Source of the DNA: Microbacterium ginsengiterrae
GTDB lineage: Bacteria; Actinomycetota; Actinomycetes; Actinomycetales; Microbacteriaceae
Reading direction: 5' to 3'
DNA length: 64,000 nucleotides
NCBI RefSeq assembly: GCF_014205075.1
Contig: NZ_JACHMU010000001.1
Coordinates: 1,488,001-1,552,000, forward strand
This document shows, one piece after another, positions 18,146 to 27,020 of this stretch (the stretch's first letter is position 1; each line of letters begins with the position of its first letter). The notes under the pieces were generated by a model, which worked only from the letters and a program-made list of their open reading frames with translations, had not been told where the DNA came from and did not search any database. The translations under genes and the position numbers were made by a program.

Positions 18146-19014
18146 CCGTCGCACCCGCGCTCGAGACACCGCCCGCCTTCGCGGCGCCGCCGACACCGGC
18201 CGGCCGTCCGGCATGGCTCAACGTTCCCGACCTCGCGGCGATCGCCTTCGTCGCGTTCCTCCTCATCGCCGTCGCCTTCCCGTCCGTGCTCACCCCGTAC
18301 GACCCGCTCGAGGTCAGCCCCGGCGACACGCTGTCCGCGCCGAGCCTCGCGCACATCTTCGGCACCGACTACCTCGGCAGGGATCTCTACACGCGGGTCG
18401 TCCATGGCACGGCCCTGACCCTTTCCACCTCCGGGATCGCGGTGCTGATCGGGCTCGCGATCGGTCTCACTCTGGGATCGCTCGCCGGCTACCTCGGCGG
18501 CTGGGTCGACAGCCTCCTCAGCCGCGTCGTCGATGTGCTCCTGGCCATCCCCGGTCTCCTGCTGGCCATGGTCATCGTCGTCTCGCTCGGGTTCGGCGCC
18601 GTCAACGCGGCGATCGCGGTCGGACTGTCGTCGGTCGCCGGCTTTACCCGCCTCGTGCGCTCCGAGGTGCTCACCGTGAAGGAGCATCCCTTCGTCGAGG
18701 CCAGTGCGCACCTGGGGGGAACCCGCAGGTACACGCTCCTGCGGCACATCCTCCCGAACTCCTACGGCTCGGTCCTCGCGCTCGTCCCGCTGGAGTTCGG
18801 CGGGGCGATCCTGTCGATCTCGGCCCTGAGCTTCCTCGGGTTCGGCGCGGTCCCCCCGCAGCCGGAGTGGGGCCTGCTCGTCTCGGAAGGCCGGCAGTAC
18901 ATCACCTCATCGCCGTGGATGTCGCTCATCCCCGGTCTCGTCATCGCCGCGACCGTGCTGTCGGTCGCCCGGCTGAGCACATTGGCGCAGCGCGCCAGGG
19001 AGGGTCGCTCATGA
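18142..19014 (+). CDS. Dpp-type ABC permease, DppC-like
   Basis: 290 residues. Overlaps DppB by 4 bp (ATGA) and the ATPase gene by 4 bp. DppC-type features: GTDYLGRDLYTRVVHGT after the first membrane segment, the EAA-type loop with HLGGTRRYTLLRHILPNS, and SFLGFGAVPPQPEWG in the last periplasmic loop. Partner of the 17165-18145 permease. Confidence 0.94.
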   Translation: MTVAPALETPPAFAAPPTPAGRPAWLNVPDLAAIAFVAFLLIAVAFPSVLTPYDPLEVSPGDTLSAPSLAHIFGTDYLGRDLYTRVVHGTALTLSTSGIAVLIGLAIGLTLGSLAGYLGGWVDSLLSRVVDVLLAIPGLLLAMVIVVSLGFGAVNAAIAVGLSSVAGFTRLVRSEVLTVKEHPFVEASAHLGGTRRYTLLRHILPNSYGSVLALVPLEFGGAILSISALSFLGFGAVPPQPEWGLLVSEGRQYITSSPWMSLIPGLVIAATVLSVARLSTLAQRAREGRS

Positions 19015-20651
19015 GCAGCATCGGATCGGACCGGTGGGCGCCGGTCGTCGTCACGGGGCTCGACATCTCGTATGTGCGCGGGCGGTGGGCGACGCGCGTC
19101 GTGGAGGACTTCTCGCTCGCGCTCGCCGCGGGGGAGACCGTCGCGATCGTCGGGGAGTCGGGCTCGGGCAAGAGCACGGTCGCCGCGGCGATCGCCGGGC
19201 TCCTCCCGGAGAACGGCCTGGTCGACGCAGGCACGATCGAGATCTTCGGTGAAGATGTCGTGGGCTTCGATGCGCGACGCTGGCGTCCGCTGCGGGGCAG
19301 GACGATCGGCTACGTGCCGCAGGATCCGCTGAGTTCCCTCGATCCGCTCCAGCGCGTCGGGGAGCAGGTCGCCGATGCGATCCGGCAGTACCGCGCCGTC
19401 TCCACGGCGGAGGCGCGGCAGGCGGCGATCGACCTCCTCGCGCGGGTCGGCATCCACCGGCCTGCCGAGCGCGCGATGGCCTATCCGCATCAGCTGTCGG
19501 GTGGGCAGCTGCAGCGCGTCCTCATCGCGATCGCCATCTCCGGTGAGCCCCGCATCCTCATCGCGGACGAGCCCACTTCGGGTCTCGATGTCACCGTGCA
19601 GCGGACCATCCTCGATCTCCTCGACGAGCTCACGCGCGACCTCGGCCTGTCCGTGGTCCTCATCACCCACGACCTGTCCATCGCGGAGGAGAGGAGCGAC
19701 AGCCTCGTCGTGCTCAACGGCGGCCGCATCCGGGAGGCCGGTCGCACGCACGAGGTCATCGCGAACCCCGTCGACGGCTACACCGCACGGCTGTTCGCCG
19801 ATGCGCCGGCCCTCTCGCCGGACAAATACGCCCACCGCCGCGCCACGATCGATCGGGCGGAGCCCATCGTCTCCGTCGAGCACCTGACGAAGACCTTCTC
19901 ATCGCTCTCCGGCGGAGCCGACGTGCGGGCCCTGGATGCCGTCGGCTTCCGGGTCTCGGAGGGGGCTGTGCATGCGCTGGTGGGCGAATCGGGGTCGGGC
20001 AAGACGACGGCCGCACGGGTGATCGCCGGGCTGACGGGATTCGACAGCGGACACGTGGAGGTCGCGGGTCGTACGCTGCCGCAGCGCCCGGACAGGACCA
20101 ACCAGGATCCGAGCGGGCTGCAGTTGGTCTATCAGAACGCCCTGGCGGTGCTCGATCCGCGGTGGACCATCGCACAGGCCCTCGAGGAACCGCTGAGGAT
20201 CAACCGGGCGGACCTCGGCCGGGGCGAGCGGAGGGAGCTCGTCGCAGACGCGCTCACCGCCGTCGGACTTCCGCACGCCGCAGGCGCGCGGCGCGCGGCC
20301 GAACTGTCCGGTGGGCAGCGGCAGCGCGCGTCGATCGCGAGGGCACTGCTGCTCCAGCCGCGGGTGCTGCTCCTGGACGAGCCGACCTCCGCGCTCGACG
20401 TCACGGTGCAGTCGCAGATCGTCGATCTGCTCCTCGATCTGCGGGAGCGGTACGGCCTGACGTACCTGTTCATCTCGCACGACCTGAGCCTCGTCCGCCA
20501 GATCGCCGATGAGATCACCGTCCTCGAGCGCGGGCGGCTGGTCGAGACGGGGACGGCGTCGGATGTGCTCGACGCGCCGCAGGAGGAATACACGATCCGC
20601 CTCATCGAATCGATCCCCGGGCGACGCGAGGAGATCCTCGCCGTCGGGTGA
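19011..20651 (+). CDS. Dpp-type ABC ATPase with two fused nucleotide-binding domains
   Basis: 546 residues. Fusion equivalent to DppD plus DppF. The first domain has Walker A GESGSGKST, signature LSGGQLQRV and Walker B ILIADEPTSGLD. The second has GESGSGKTT, LSGGQRQRAS and LLLDEPTSALD. Both sites look intact. ATG at 19011 overlaps the DppC stop; the longer open frame upstream to 18096 is a shadow of DppC. It energises uptake of the compound bound by the 15470 protein. Confidence 0.95.
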   Translation: MSSIGSDRWAPVVVTGLDISYVRGRWATRVVEDFSLALAAGETVAIVGESGSGKSTVAAAIAGLLPENGLVDAGTIEIFGEDVVGFDARRWRPLRGRTIGYVPQDPLSSLDPLQRVGEQVADAIRQYRAVSTAEARQAAIDLLARVGIHRPAERAMAYPHQLSGGQLQRVLIAIAISGEPRILIADEPTSGLDVTVQRTILDLLDELTRDLGLSVVLITHDLSIAEERSDSLVVLNGGRIREAGRTHEVIANPVDGYTARLFADAPALSPDKYAHRRATIDRAEPIVSVEHLTKTFSSLSGGADVRALDAVGFRVSEGAVHALVGESGSGKTTAARVIAGLTGFDSGHVEVAGRTLPQRPDRTNQDPSGLQLVYQNALAVLDPRWTIAQALEEPLRINRADLGRGERRELVADALTAVGLPHAAGARRAAELSGGQRQRASIARALLLQPRVLLLDEPTSALDVTVQSQIVDLLLDLRERYGLTYLFISHDLSLVRQIADEITVLERGRLVETGTASDVLDAPQEEYTIRLIESIPGRREEILAVG

Positions 20652-20675
20652 GCGGCCCCGCTGCGCCAGGGCATC

Positions 20676-20713
20676 GCGGTCCGGGGGCGCCCCCCGGACC
20701 GCCCCCGGACCGC
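20676..20713. terminator. Strong GC hairpin between convergent operons, with duplicated right arm
   Basis: GCGGTCCGGGGG (20676-20687) pairs perfectly over 12 bp with 20691-20702 across a 3-nt loop. The right-arm sequence CCCCCGGACCGC is repeated at 20702-20713, so an alternative longer-loop hairpin can form. It lies between convergent stops at 20651 and 20761 and is best read as a bidirectional terminator. No U-tract. Confidence 0.7.
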
Positions 20714-20760
20714 ATGCATCGTCCGCGCCCCCCGGTCGCGAACGCCCCATCCCGACCCGC

Positions 20761-21765
20761 TCAGCGGGTCGAGAAGGCCGAGTCGAAGGCGGCGTCCGAC
20801 GGGCGGTACGACGACAGGCGCCGCACGAACTCCAGCGCCTCCGGGGCCCCGACGAGTCGGTCCATTCCGGCATCCTCCCACTCGACCGACAGCGGGCCGT
20901 CGTATCCGATCGCGTTGAGCATCCGGAAGGCGTCCTCCCACGGCACATCGCCGTGGCCGGTCGAGATGAAGTCCCACCCGCGACGCGGATCAGCCCACGG
21001 CAGGTGCGACGAAAGGCGTCCGTTGCGCCCGTTGCCCAGCCGCTTCTTCGTGTCCTTGCAGTGCACGTGGTAGATCCGATCCTGGAAGTCCCACAGGAAA
21101 GCGACGGGGTCGAGGTCCTGCCACACCATGTGCGAGGGATCCCAGTTCAGGCCGAACGCCTCGCGGTGCCCGATCGCCTCGAGCGTGCGCGTGGTCGTCC
21201 AGTAGTCGTAGGCGATCTCGGACGGGTGCACCTCGTGGGCGAAGCGCACGCCGACCTCGTCGAACACGTCGAGGATCGGGTTCCACCGGTCGGCGAAGTC
21301 CTGATAGCCCGCCTCGACCATCTCGTCGGTGGCCGGCGGGAACATCGCGACGTACTTCCAGATGGACGACCCGGTGAATCCCGTGACGGTCCTCACGCCG
21401 AGCTTCGCGGCCAGTCGTGCGGTGTTCTTCATCTCCTCGGCGGCGCGCTGACGGACGCCCTCCGGGTCACCGTCGCCCCACACGTGGTCGGAGAGGATGT
21501 TGCGGTGCCGCTCGTCGATCGGATCGTCGCAGACCGCCTGGCCCTTGAGATGATTGGAGATGGTCCAGACCTTCAGGCCGTTGCGCTCGAGGATCGCCAG
21601 ACGGTCCTCGATGTACGCGTCGTCGTCCCATCGCCACGGGTCGAGGTGGTCGCCCCAGCACGCGATCTCGAGGCCGTCGTAGCCCCATTCCCCGGCGAGG
21701 CGGCACACCTCCTCGAACGGCAGATCGGCCCACTGGCCGGTGAACAGGGTGACAGGTCGTGACAT
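20761..21765 (-). CDS. Sugar phosphate isomerase/epimerase family protein (AP_endonuc_2 TIM barrel)
   Basis: 334 residues. Xylose-isomerase-like TIM barrel with metal-ligand-type segments: [12 protein letters not shown] near the N-terminus, [34 protein letters not shown] and a late VEWEDAG. The start ATG at 21765 follows AGAAGGA; a longer frame to 21984 overlaps the Gfo/Idh gene and was rejected. It is 35 bp downstream of a Gfo/Idh dehydrogenase and beside an RbsABC-like importer, so it probably isomerises, epimerises or cleaves an oxidised sugar produced by that enzyme. Exact reaction unknown. Confidence 0.85.
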   Translation of the reverse strand: MSRPVTLFTGQWADLPFEEVCRLAGEWGYDGLEIACWGDHLDPWRWDDDAYIEDRLAILERNGLKVWTISNHLKGQAVCDDPIDERHRNILSDHVWGDGDPEGVRQRAAEEMKNTARLAAKLGVRTVTGFTGSSIWKYVAMFPPATDEMVEAGYQDFADRWNPILDVFDEVGVRFAHEVHPSEIAYDYWTTTRTLEAIGHREAFGLNWDPSHMVWQDLDPVAFLWDFQDRIYHVHCKDTKKRLGNGRNGRLSSHLPWADPRRGWDFISTGHGDVPWEDAFRMLNAIGYDGPLSVEWEDAGMDRLVGAPEALEFVRRLSSYRPSDAAFDSAFSTR

Positions 21766-21800
21766 CGTCGTCCTTCTCTCGTTGGTGTCAGTGGTCGGGT

Positions 21801-22964
21801 TCAGATGTTCGTCCAGGCGGAGCCGTCTCGCGAGCTGCGCTCGACGGCATCGAGGACGCGCTGGACGCGCAGGCCGTCCTCGAAGGAGGGCGACGGCTGC
21901 GCTCCGGCGGCGAGGGCCTCGATGAGGTCCTTCACCTGGTGGGAGAAGCCGTGTTCGTAGCCGAGCATATGCCCGGCCGGCCACCAGCCGGAGAGGTACG
22001 GATGCTCCGGTTCGGTGACGAGGATCCGCGCGAAACCCTGCTCCGCCGCGGGTCGCGTGGCGTCGTAGAAGTCGAGCACGTTCATGTCCTCGAGGTTCCA
22101 GTGCAGCGAGCCGGCGTCACCCGAGATCTCGATGTCGAGCGCGTTCTTGCGTCCGGTCGCGAAGCGCGTCGCCTCGAAGCTCGCCAGTGCCCCCGACGTC
22201 AGCCGCCCGGTGAACACCGCGACGTCGTCGACGGTCACCGTGCCGCGTTCGGTGCCGGCCGTACCGCTGAGGCCGACGGACTCGGCCAGGACGGGCCGCT
22301 CGGAGACGAGTGTCTCCAGCACGCCGGAGACGGCCGAGATGTCCTGCCTTGTGACGAACTGCGCCATGTCGACGATGTGGGCGCCGATGTCGCCGAGGGC
22401 GCCGGAGCCCGCGCGATCCTTGTCGAGCCGCCAGGTCATCGGCGACTCGGGGTCGGCGAGCCAGTCCTGTCGGTAGGAGGCACGCACCTGTCGGATCGTG
22501 CCGACGCGTCCTGCGGCGACCATGTCGCGCATGAGCGTCACAGCGGGGACCCGCCGGTAGGTGAAGCCCACCATCGCGCGGACGCCGTGCGCTGCGGCAT
22601 CCCGTGCGGCGCGCTCCATCTCCTCGGCCTCCGCCACCGAGTTCGCGAGCGGTTTCTCGCAGAGCACGTGCTTGCCGGCGGCGAGGGCCGCGAGGGCGAT
22701 CTCAGCATGGGAGTCGCCCGGTGTGACGATGTCGACGAGATCGATGTCGTCGCGCGCGACGACGCTCCGCCAGTCGGTCGACGTCTCGGTCCAGCCCCAC
22801 CGCTCCGCGGCGGCGGAGGTCTTGGCGGCGTCGCGCCCGACCAGGACGGCCATCTGCGGGGAGAGCGGAAGGTCGAAGGCGGCCGGTGCCTGGCGCCAGC
22901 CGACCGAGTGGGCCGCTCCCATGAAACCGTGGCCGATCATGGCCACTCGCAGTGGGGTTGTCAT
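21801..22964 (-). CDS. Gfo/Idh/MocA family NAD(P)-dependent oxidoreductase
   Basis: 387 residues. N-terminal Rossmann domain starting [13 protein letters not shown] (GxGxxG), with the family signature CEKPLANS about residue 100, then the alpha/beta catalytic domain. ATG at 22964 follows GGGAGG. Members oxidise inositols, glucosides or other sugars, often at C3. A hairpin separates it from the upstream binding-protein gene on the same strand, so its expression is probably lower than that of the binding protein. Substrate unknown, likely the sugar imported by the neighbouring RbsABC-type system. Confidence 0.9.
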   Translation of the reverse strand: MTTPLRVAMIGHGFMGAAHSVGWRQAPAAFDLPLSPQMAVLVGRDAAKTSAAAERWGWTETSTDWRSVVARDDIDLVDIVTPGDSHAEIALAALAAGKHVLCEKPLANSVAEAEEMERAARDAAAHGVRAMVGFTYRRVPAVTLMRDMVAAGRVGTIRQVRASYRQDWLADPESPMTWRLDKDRAGSGALGDIGAHIVDMAQFVTRQDISAVSGVLETLVSERPVLAESVGLSGTAGTERGTVTVDDVAVFTGRLTSGALASFEATRFATGRKNALDIEISGDAGSLHWNLEDMNVLDFYDATRPAAEQGFARILVTEPEHPYLSGWWPAGHMLGYEHGFSHQVKDLIEALAAGAQPSPSFEDGLRVQRVLDAVERSSRDGSAWTNI

Positions 22965-22985
22965 CTCATTCCTCCCGGGAACGGT

Positions 22986-23015
22986 GCGGGGCGGGCGCGC
23001 GTGCGCCCGCCCCGC
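22986..23015 (-). terminator. 13-bp GC hairpin between binding-protein and dehydrogenase genes
   Basis: GCGGGGCGGGCGC (22986-22998) pairs perfectly with 23003-23015 across a GCGT loop. It lies 10 bp after the stop of the RbsB-type gene and before the Gfo/Idh gene on the same strand. Such partial terminators or mRNA-stabilising hairpins commonly raise binding-protein dosage relative to downstream genes. Confidence 0.6.
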
Positions 23016-23025
23016 GGTCGATTTG

Positions 23026-24075
23026 TCAGGACTCGAAGGCGAGATCGATGAACTCGTCGACGTTGTCCTTGGTCACCACCGGTGCGTCCAGCACGATGCG
23101 GAACGGCACGCTCGGCGTGATGAGGTCGCTCATCGTCTTGTCCTGGGCGATCAGTCGCGCGAGGGCGATGCCGTCGGCGGCCTGCGTCGAGGGGTAGATG
23201 ACCGTCGCCTTCATGACGCTGTCGTCGGCGGCGATGCGGTCCATCATGTTGACGCTGCCGGCGCCTCCGACCATGAAGAACTCGTCGCGACCGGCGGCGT
23301 CGATCGCCGCCATGACGCCGACGCCCTGGTCGTCGTCATGGTTCCAGATGGCGTCGATCTGCGGGTTGGCCGAGAGCAGCTGCGATGCGGCGCTCTCTCC
23401 GCCGGCGACCGTGAAGTCCGCGGCGACACGGGGGCCGACCTCGAGTCCGCAGCCTTCCAGCGCGTCCGCGAAGCCCTGCGAGCGGTCCTGCGTCAGCGGC
23501 AGGGAATCGATACCGGCGATCTCGGCGACGACGGCGTCGCTCTGCCCTCCGAGCTCCTCGCAGATGTAGGTGCCGGCGCTGACTCCCATGCCGTAGTTGT
23601 CCCCGAGGATCGTCGCGCGCGATGCGAACGTGCTCGAGAACTCCCGGTCGACGTTGATGACGGGGATCCCGGCATCCATGGCCTTCTGCGCGACCTGCGT
23701 GAGGGCGGCCCCGTCGGTGGGGAGCAGGACGATCGCGTCGACACCGTCGTTGATGAACTTCTCGACAGCGGCGATCTGTTGGTTGGCGTCGTTGGTGCCC
23801 TCCGCCTGGAGCAGCTCGACGTCGTCGAAGCTCTCGGCGGCGTTGATGGCTCCCGTGTTGATGGCGCCGAGCCAGCCGTGGTCGGCCTCCGGACCGGACC
23901 AGCCGATGGTGACGGTGTCACCGCTGGCCGCGTTCTCGTCGCTGGTGGTGCCCTGATTGGTGTCCGGTTCCCCTTCGTCTCCGGAACTCGTGCAGCCGGC
24001 CAGCAAGCCGATGGCGAAGATGGCGGCGGCGCCTGCCATGAGCGGGCGAAGTCCCCGTGAGCGCATACGGTGCAT
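23026..24075 (-). CDS. Sugar ABC transporter substrate-binding lipoprotein (RbsB/CUT2 type)
   Basis: 349 residues. Signal peptide with lipobox LAGC, Cys28, then an Asp/Glu/Thr/Ser linker. The mature part is a periplasmic-binding-protein type I fold: TVTIGWSGPEADHGW, ALTQVAQKAMDAGIPVINVDRE, QIDAIWNHDDDQG. AAGGAGGA lies 6 nt before the ATG at 24075, an almost perfect Shine-Dalgarno, consistent with high expression. It is divergent from the ATPase and permease genes and shares their control region with the ROK operator. Confidence 0.93.
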   Translation of the reverse strand: MHRMRSRGLRPLMAGAAAIFAIGLLAGCTSSGDEGEPDTNQGTTSDENAASGDTVTIGWSGPEADHGWLGAINTGAINAAESFDDVELLQAEGTNDANQQIAAVEKFINDGVDAIVLLPTDGAALTQVAQKAMDAGIPVINVDREFSSTFASRATILGDNYGMGVSAGTYICEELGGQSDAVVAEIAGIDSLPLTQDRSQGFADALEGCGLEVGPRVAADFTVAGGESAASQLLSANPQIDAIWNHDDDQGVGVMAAIDAAGRDEFFMVGGAGSVNMMDRIAADDSVMKATVIYPSTQAADGIALARLIAQDKTMSDLITPSVPFRIVLDAPVVTKDNVDEFIDLAFES

Positions 24076-24187
24076 TTCTTTCCTCCTTGAAATGTGATGC
24101 AGATGCGTACGGTGTCGACGCGGCGGAACGGATTCGCGGGGTCACCGGTGATCGTCAAGCTATCAGAGTGTGCGGACGATGACCAGG

Positions 24188-24209
24188 TTTTGTCGGTTCA
24201 TCGACAAAA
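24188..24209. promoter_or_regulatory. Palindromic operator, probable ROK-regulator binding site
   Basis: TTTTGTCG (24188-24195) and CGACAAAA (24202-24209) are perfect 8-bp arms around the 6-nt spacer GTTCAT. It lies between divergent genes rbsB-type (start 24075) and rbsA-type (start 24325), the right place to control both. The cluster's only regulator is the ROK protein at 27021-28199, so assignment is by position. No second copy was seen upstream of the ROK gene itself. Confidence 0.65.
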
Positions 24210-24312
24210 GTCGCAGATCGGGTGAGATCGCAGTGATGGCGCGGTATACCAAATACCCCGTGACGTGCTCGGGTGGGTTCATGACGCTCTCGTTTTCCAG
24301 ATGCCGTCATGT

Positions 24313-24318
24313 TATGTT
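24313..24318 (+). promoter_or_regulatory. Predicted -10 element for a leaderless mRNA (RbsA-type gene)
   Basis: TATGTT (TAnnnT) is followed by exactly 6 nt and then the GTG at 24325. No Shine-Dalgarno precedes that GTG, so transcription probably starts at the codon itself. This decides the start of the ATPase gene. Confidence 0.5.
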
Positions 24319-24324
24319 CCTGCT

Positions 24325-25845
24325 GTGATCAAAGATGACCATGCCGATGCATTACTGGAGATGCATGCGGTGGAGAAATCCTTCGGGGCTGTCAGGGCGC
24401 TGCGCGGGGTGGATCTGGAGATCAGGGCCGGCGAGGTGCACTGCCTCCTCGGTCAGAACGGTGCGGGCAAATCCACCCTGATCAAGATCCTCGCCGGCGT
24501 GTACCAGCCCGATGCGGGGGAGATGCGGTGGAACGGCGAGCCCGTGACGATCGACACCCCGCAGGCGGCGATCGATCTCGGCATCGCCACGATGTACCAG
24601 GAGCTCGATGTCGTCGACGATCTCACGGTGGCGGAGAACATCTTCCTCGGCCACGAGATCGCCATGGCGGGGTTCACCAGGCGCAAGGAGACGACGGCGA
24701 AGGCGCGCGCGTTGCTGAGGCGCCTCGGTCACGAGCAGCTGTCGCCGCACGCTGAAGTGGGGACTCTCAGCGCAGCCGAGAAGCAGATCGTGAGCATGGC
24801 CAGAGCGCTCTCGCACGACATCCGGCTGATCGTGATGGACGAACCGTCCGCCGTGCTCGACTCGGAAGAGGTGCGCAACCTCTTCCACATCGTCACCGAG
24901 CTCACCGCGCAGGGCATCGCGGTGATCTACATCACGCATCGGCTGGAGGAGATCCGGACCATCGGCGATCGGATCACCGTGCTCAAGGACGGCGCCAGCA
25001 CGGCGAGCAACCTCCCGGTCGCGGAGACCCCGACACCGACGCTCATCAAGCACATGACGGGGCGGGTCGTGGAGAACGTCTTCCCCGCCGCCGCACCCGT
25101 CGCCACCTCGGCGCCCGTGCTGCTGGAGGTCGAGGGACTCAGTCTGGACGGCGTCTTCGAGGACGTGTCGTTCTCCGTACGGGCCGGCGAGATCGTGGGG
25201 CTCGCCGGCCTCGTCGGCTCGGGACGGAGCGAGATCCTCGAAACCGTCTACGGCGCGCGCTCATCGACTGCCGGAACCGTGCGCGTCGAAGGTCGGGTGC
25301 TGCCTCGAGGGGCGGTGTCGGCGGCCGTCCGTTCGGGACTCGGCCTCAGCCCGGAGGAGCGGAAGTCGCAGGGACTCGTGCTCGGCGAACCCGTCTTCCG
25401 CAACATCACGCTCTCCTCGTTCAGCCGCGAGGCGAAGGCGGGGTGGCTCGACGAGCGGGCCGAGCGTCGGATCGCCCGTGACCAGATCTCCGCGATGGAG
25501 CTGCGTCCGTCCGACCCCGATGCCCCCGCTGGCACGCTGTCCGGTGGGAACCAGCAGAAGATCCTGCTCTCGCGATGGCTGGTGCACGGCAGCAGGATCC
25601 TGCTCCTCGACGAACCCACCCGCGGCGTCGACGTCGGCGCCCGCGCGGAGATCTACGCGCTCATCAGGGGACTGGCGGCCGACGGGCATGCGATCGTCAT
25701 CGTCTCCAGTGAGATCGAGGAAGTGCTCGGTCTCGCCGACACCGTGCTCGTCGTGGGGGACGGGCGCGTGCTGACCACACTCCCCGCCTCCGAGATCGAC
25801 GAGCACGGCGTGCTCGATCTCGTCATGAAAGGAGCGGCCGCGTGA
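24325..25845 (+). CDS. Sugar ABC transporter ATPase, RbsA/CUT2 type, two domains
   Basis: 506 residues. The first domain has Walker A GQNGAGKST, a degenerate signature LSAAEKQ and Walker B LIVMDEPSAVLD. The second domain has the usual CUT2 degenerate P-loop (GLVGSGRSE), signature LSGGNQQK and LLLDEPTRGVD. This asymmetry is normal for RbsA-like proteins. GTG start at 24325 chosen from the leaderless promoter; the longer frame to 24265 has no support. The stop overlaps the permease GTG by 4 bp. Confidence 0.93.
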   Translation: MIKDDHADALLEMHAVEKSFGAVRALRGVDLEIRAGEVHCLLGQNGAGKSTLIKILAGVYQPDAGEMRWNGEPVTIDTPQAAIDLGIATMYQELDVVDDLTVAENIFLGHEIAMAGFTRRKETTAKARALLRRLGHEQLSPHAEVGTLSAAEKQIVSMARALSHDIRLIVMDEPSAVLDSEEVRNLFHIVTELTAQGIAVIYITHRLEEIRTIGDRITVLKDGASTASNLPVAETPTPTLIKHMTGRVVENVFPAAAPVATSAPVLLEVEGLSLDGVFEDVSFSVRAGEIVGLAGLVGSGRSEILETVYGARSSTAGTVRVEGRVLPRGAVSAAVRSGLGLSPEERKSQGLVLGEPVFRNITLSSFSREAKAGWLDERAERRIARDQISAMELRPSDPDAPAGTLSGGNQQKILLSRWLVHGSRILLLDEPTRGVDVGARAEIYALIRGLAADGHAIVIVSSEIEEVLGLADTVLVVGDGRVLTTLPASEIDEHGVLDLVMKGAAA

Positions 25846-26945
25846 GCGAGCAGACTCAGACTTCCGCAGCCCCGCCGCAGGCGGCACCGTCGACACCTCG
25901 CAGGTCCTTGTTCTCCGGTTCGGCCGGGCGCAACCTCGGACTCGTGCTCGCGCTGCTGGCGATCGTCGCCGTCGGCATGATCACGGCGTTCGACAGCTTC
26001 ACGAACTTCGGCAACGCGCTGGTCATCCTGCGTCAGGCGTCGATCATCGGCGTGATCAGCGTCGGGATGACCTTCGTCATCATCTCCGGCGGCATCGACC
26101 TCTCCGTCGGTGCGGTGCTCGCGCTGGCATCCGTCGTCGGGTCCCTTGCGGCCATCCAGGACATCGCGAAGTCCTCGCACTGGATCGTCACGGTCGTCGT
26201 CGCATTGGCGGTCGGCGTCGGGGCCGGGCTCATCAACGGCGTCGTCATCGCGTACGGCAAGGTCGCGGCGTTCATGGCGACTCTCGCCATGCTCGTCGGT
26301 GCGCGAGGTCTCGCCGAGGTGCTGGCCAACAACCGCACGCTGGTGGTGTCCGACCGTGACTTCCTCAAGGCGATGAACGTGGACATCCTCGGCGTCGACA
26401 TCCTCATCTGGATCTTCGTCGTCGTCGCCGTCGGCGGCTGGCTTCTGCTCAACCGCACGACGTTCGGTCGGCGCACGGTGGCGATCGGCGGCAACCGTGA
26501 GGCCGCACGGCTGGCCGGTATCAAGGTGAAGCAGCACATCATGTGGCTGTACGCGTTGTCGGGTCTGACCGCCGGGATCGCGGCGATCATGATCCTCGCC
26601 CGCACGACGGCGGGGACCTCGACGCACGGCAACCTCTACGAACTGGATGCGATCGCCGCGGTCGTGGTCGGCGGCACGCTGCTCATCGGAGGGCGGGGCA
26701 CGATCACGGGCACCGTGTTCGGGGTGCTGATCTTCGCGACCCTGAACAACGTGTTCGTGCAGAACAACATGTCCTCCTCGGTGCAGGCCATCGCCAAGGG
26801 CGTCATCATCGTCGTCGCCGTCCTGCTGCAGCAGCAGTTCGCCGTCGGCCGAGCGGGCAAGGTGCGGACGGGGCCCCGCGGCTCGGTGACCGGCGGCGAG
26901 GCCGGCGGACCGGCGCCCGAGGGCCAAGCGGCGACGGGCGCGTAG
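25842..26945 (+). CDS. Sugar ABC transporter permease, RbsC/CUT2 type
   Basis: 367 residues, GTG start overlapping the ATPase stop. About ten hydrophobic segments. RbsC-type segments: GVISVGMTFVIISGGIDLSVGAVLAL, the ATPase-contact region GRRTVAIGGNREAARLAGI, and YELDAIAAVVVGGTLLIGGRG. A Gly/Pro-rich C-terminal tail of about 30 residues follows the last membrane segment. It completes a CUT2 importer with the RbsB- and RbsA-type products. Confidence 0.94.
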   Translation: MSEQTQTSAAPPQAAPSTPRRSLFSGSAGRNLGLVLALLAIVAVGMITAFDSFTNFGNALVILRQASIIGVISVGMTFVIISGGIDLSVGAVLALASVVGSLAAIQDIAKSSHWIVTVVVALAVGVGAGLINGVVIAYGKVAAFMATLAMLVGARGLAEVLANNRTLVVSDRDFLKAMNVDILGVDILIWIFVVVAVGGWLLLNRTTFGRRTVAIGGNREAARLAGIKVKQHIMWLYALSGLTAGIAAIMILARTTAGTSTHGNLYELDAIAAVVVGGTLLIGGRGTITGTVFGVLIFATLNNVFVQNNMSSSVQAIAKGVIIVVAVLLQQQFAVGRAGKVRTGPRGSVTGGEAGGPAPEGQAATGA

Positions 26946-27020
26946 ACTCGACGCCGACGAGAAGAGAACAGAGCGGCTCGTGTCGCAGGCCTGATGTGAC
27001 GTCGAGGACACAGGGGAAGA

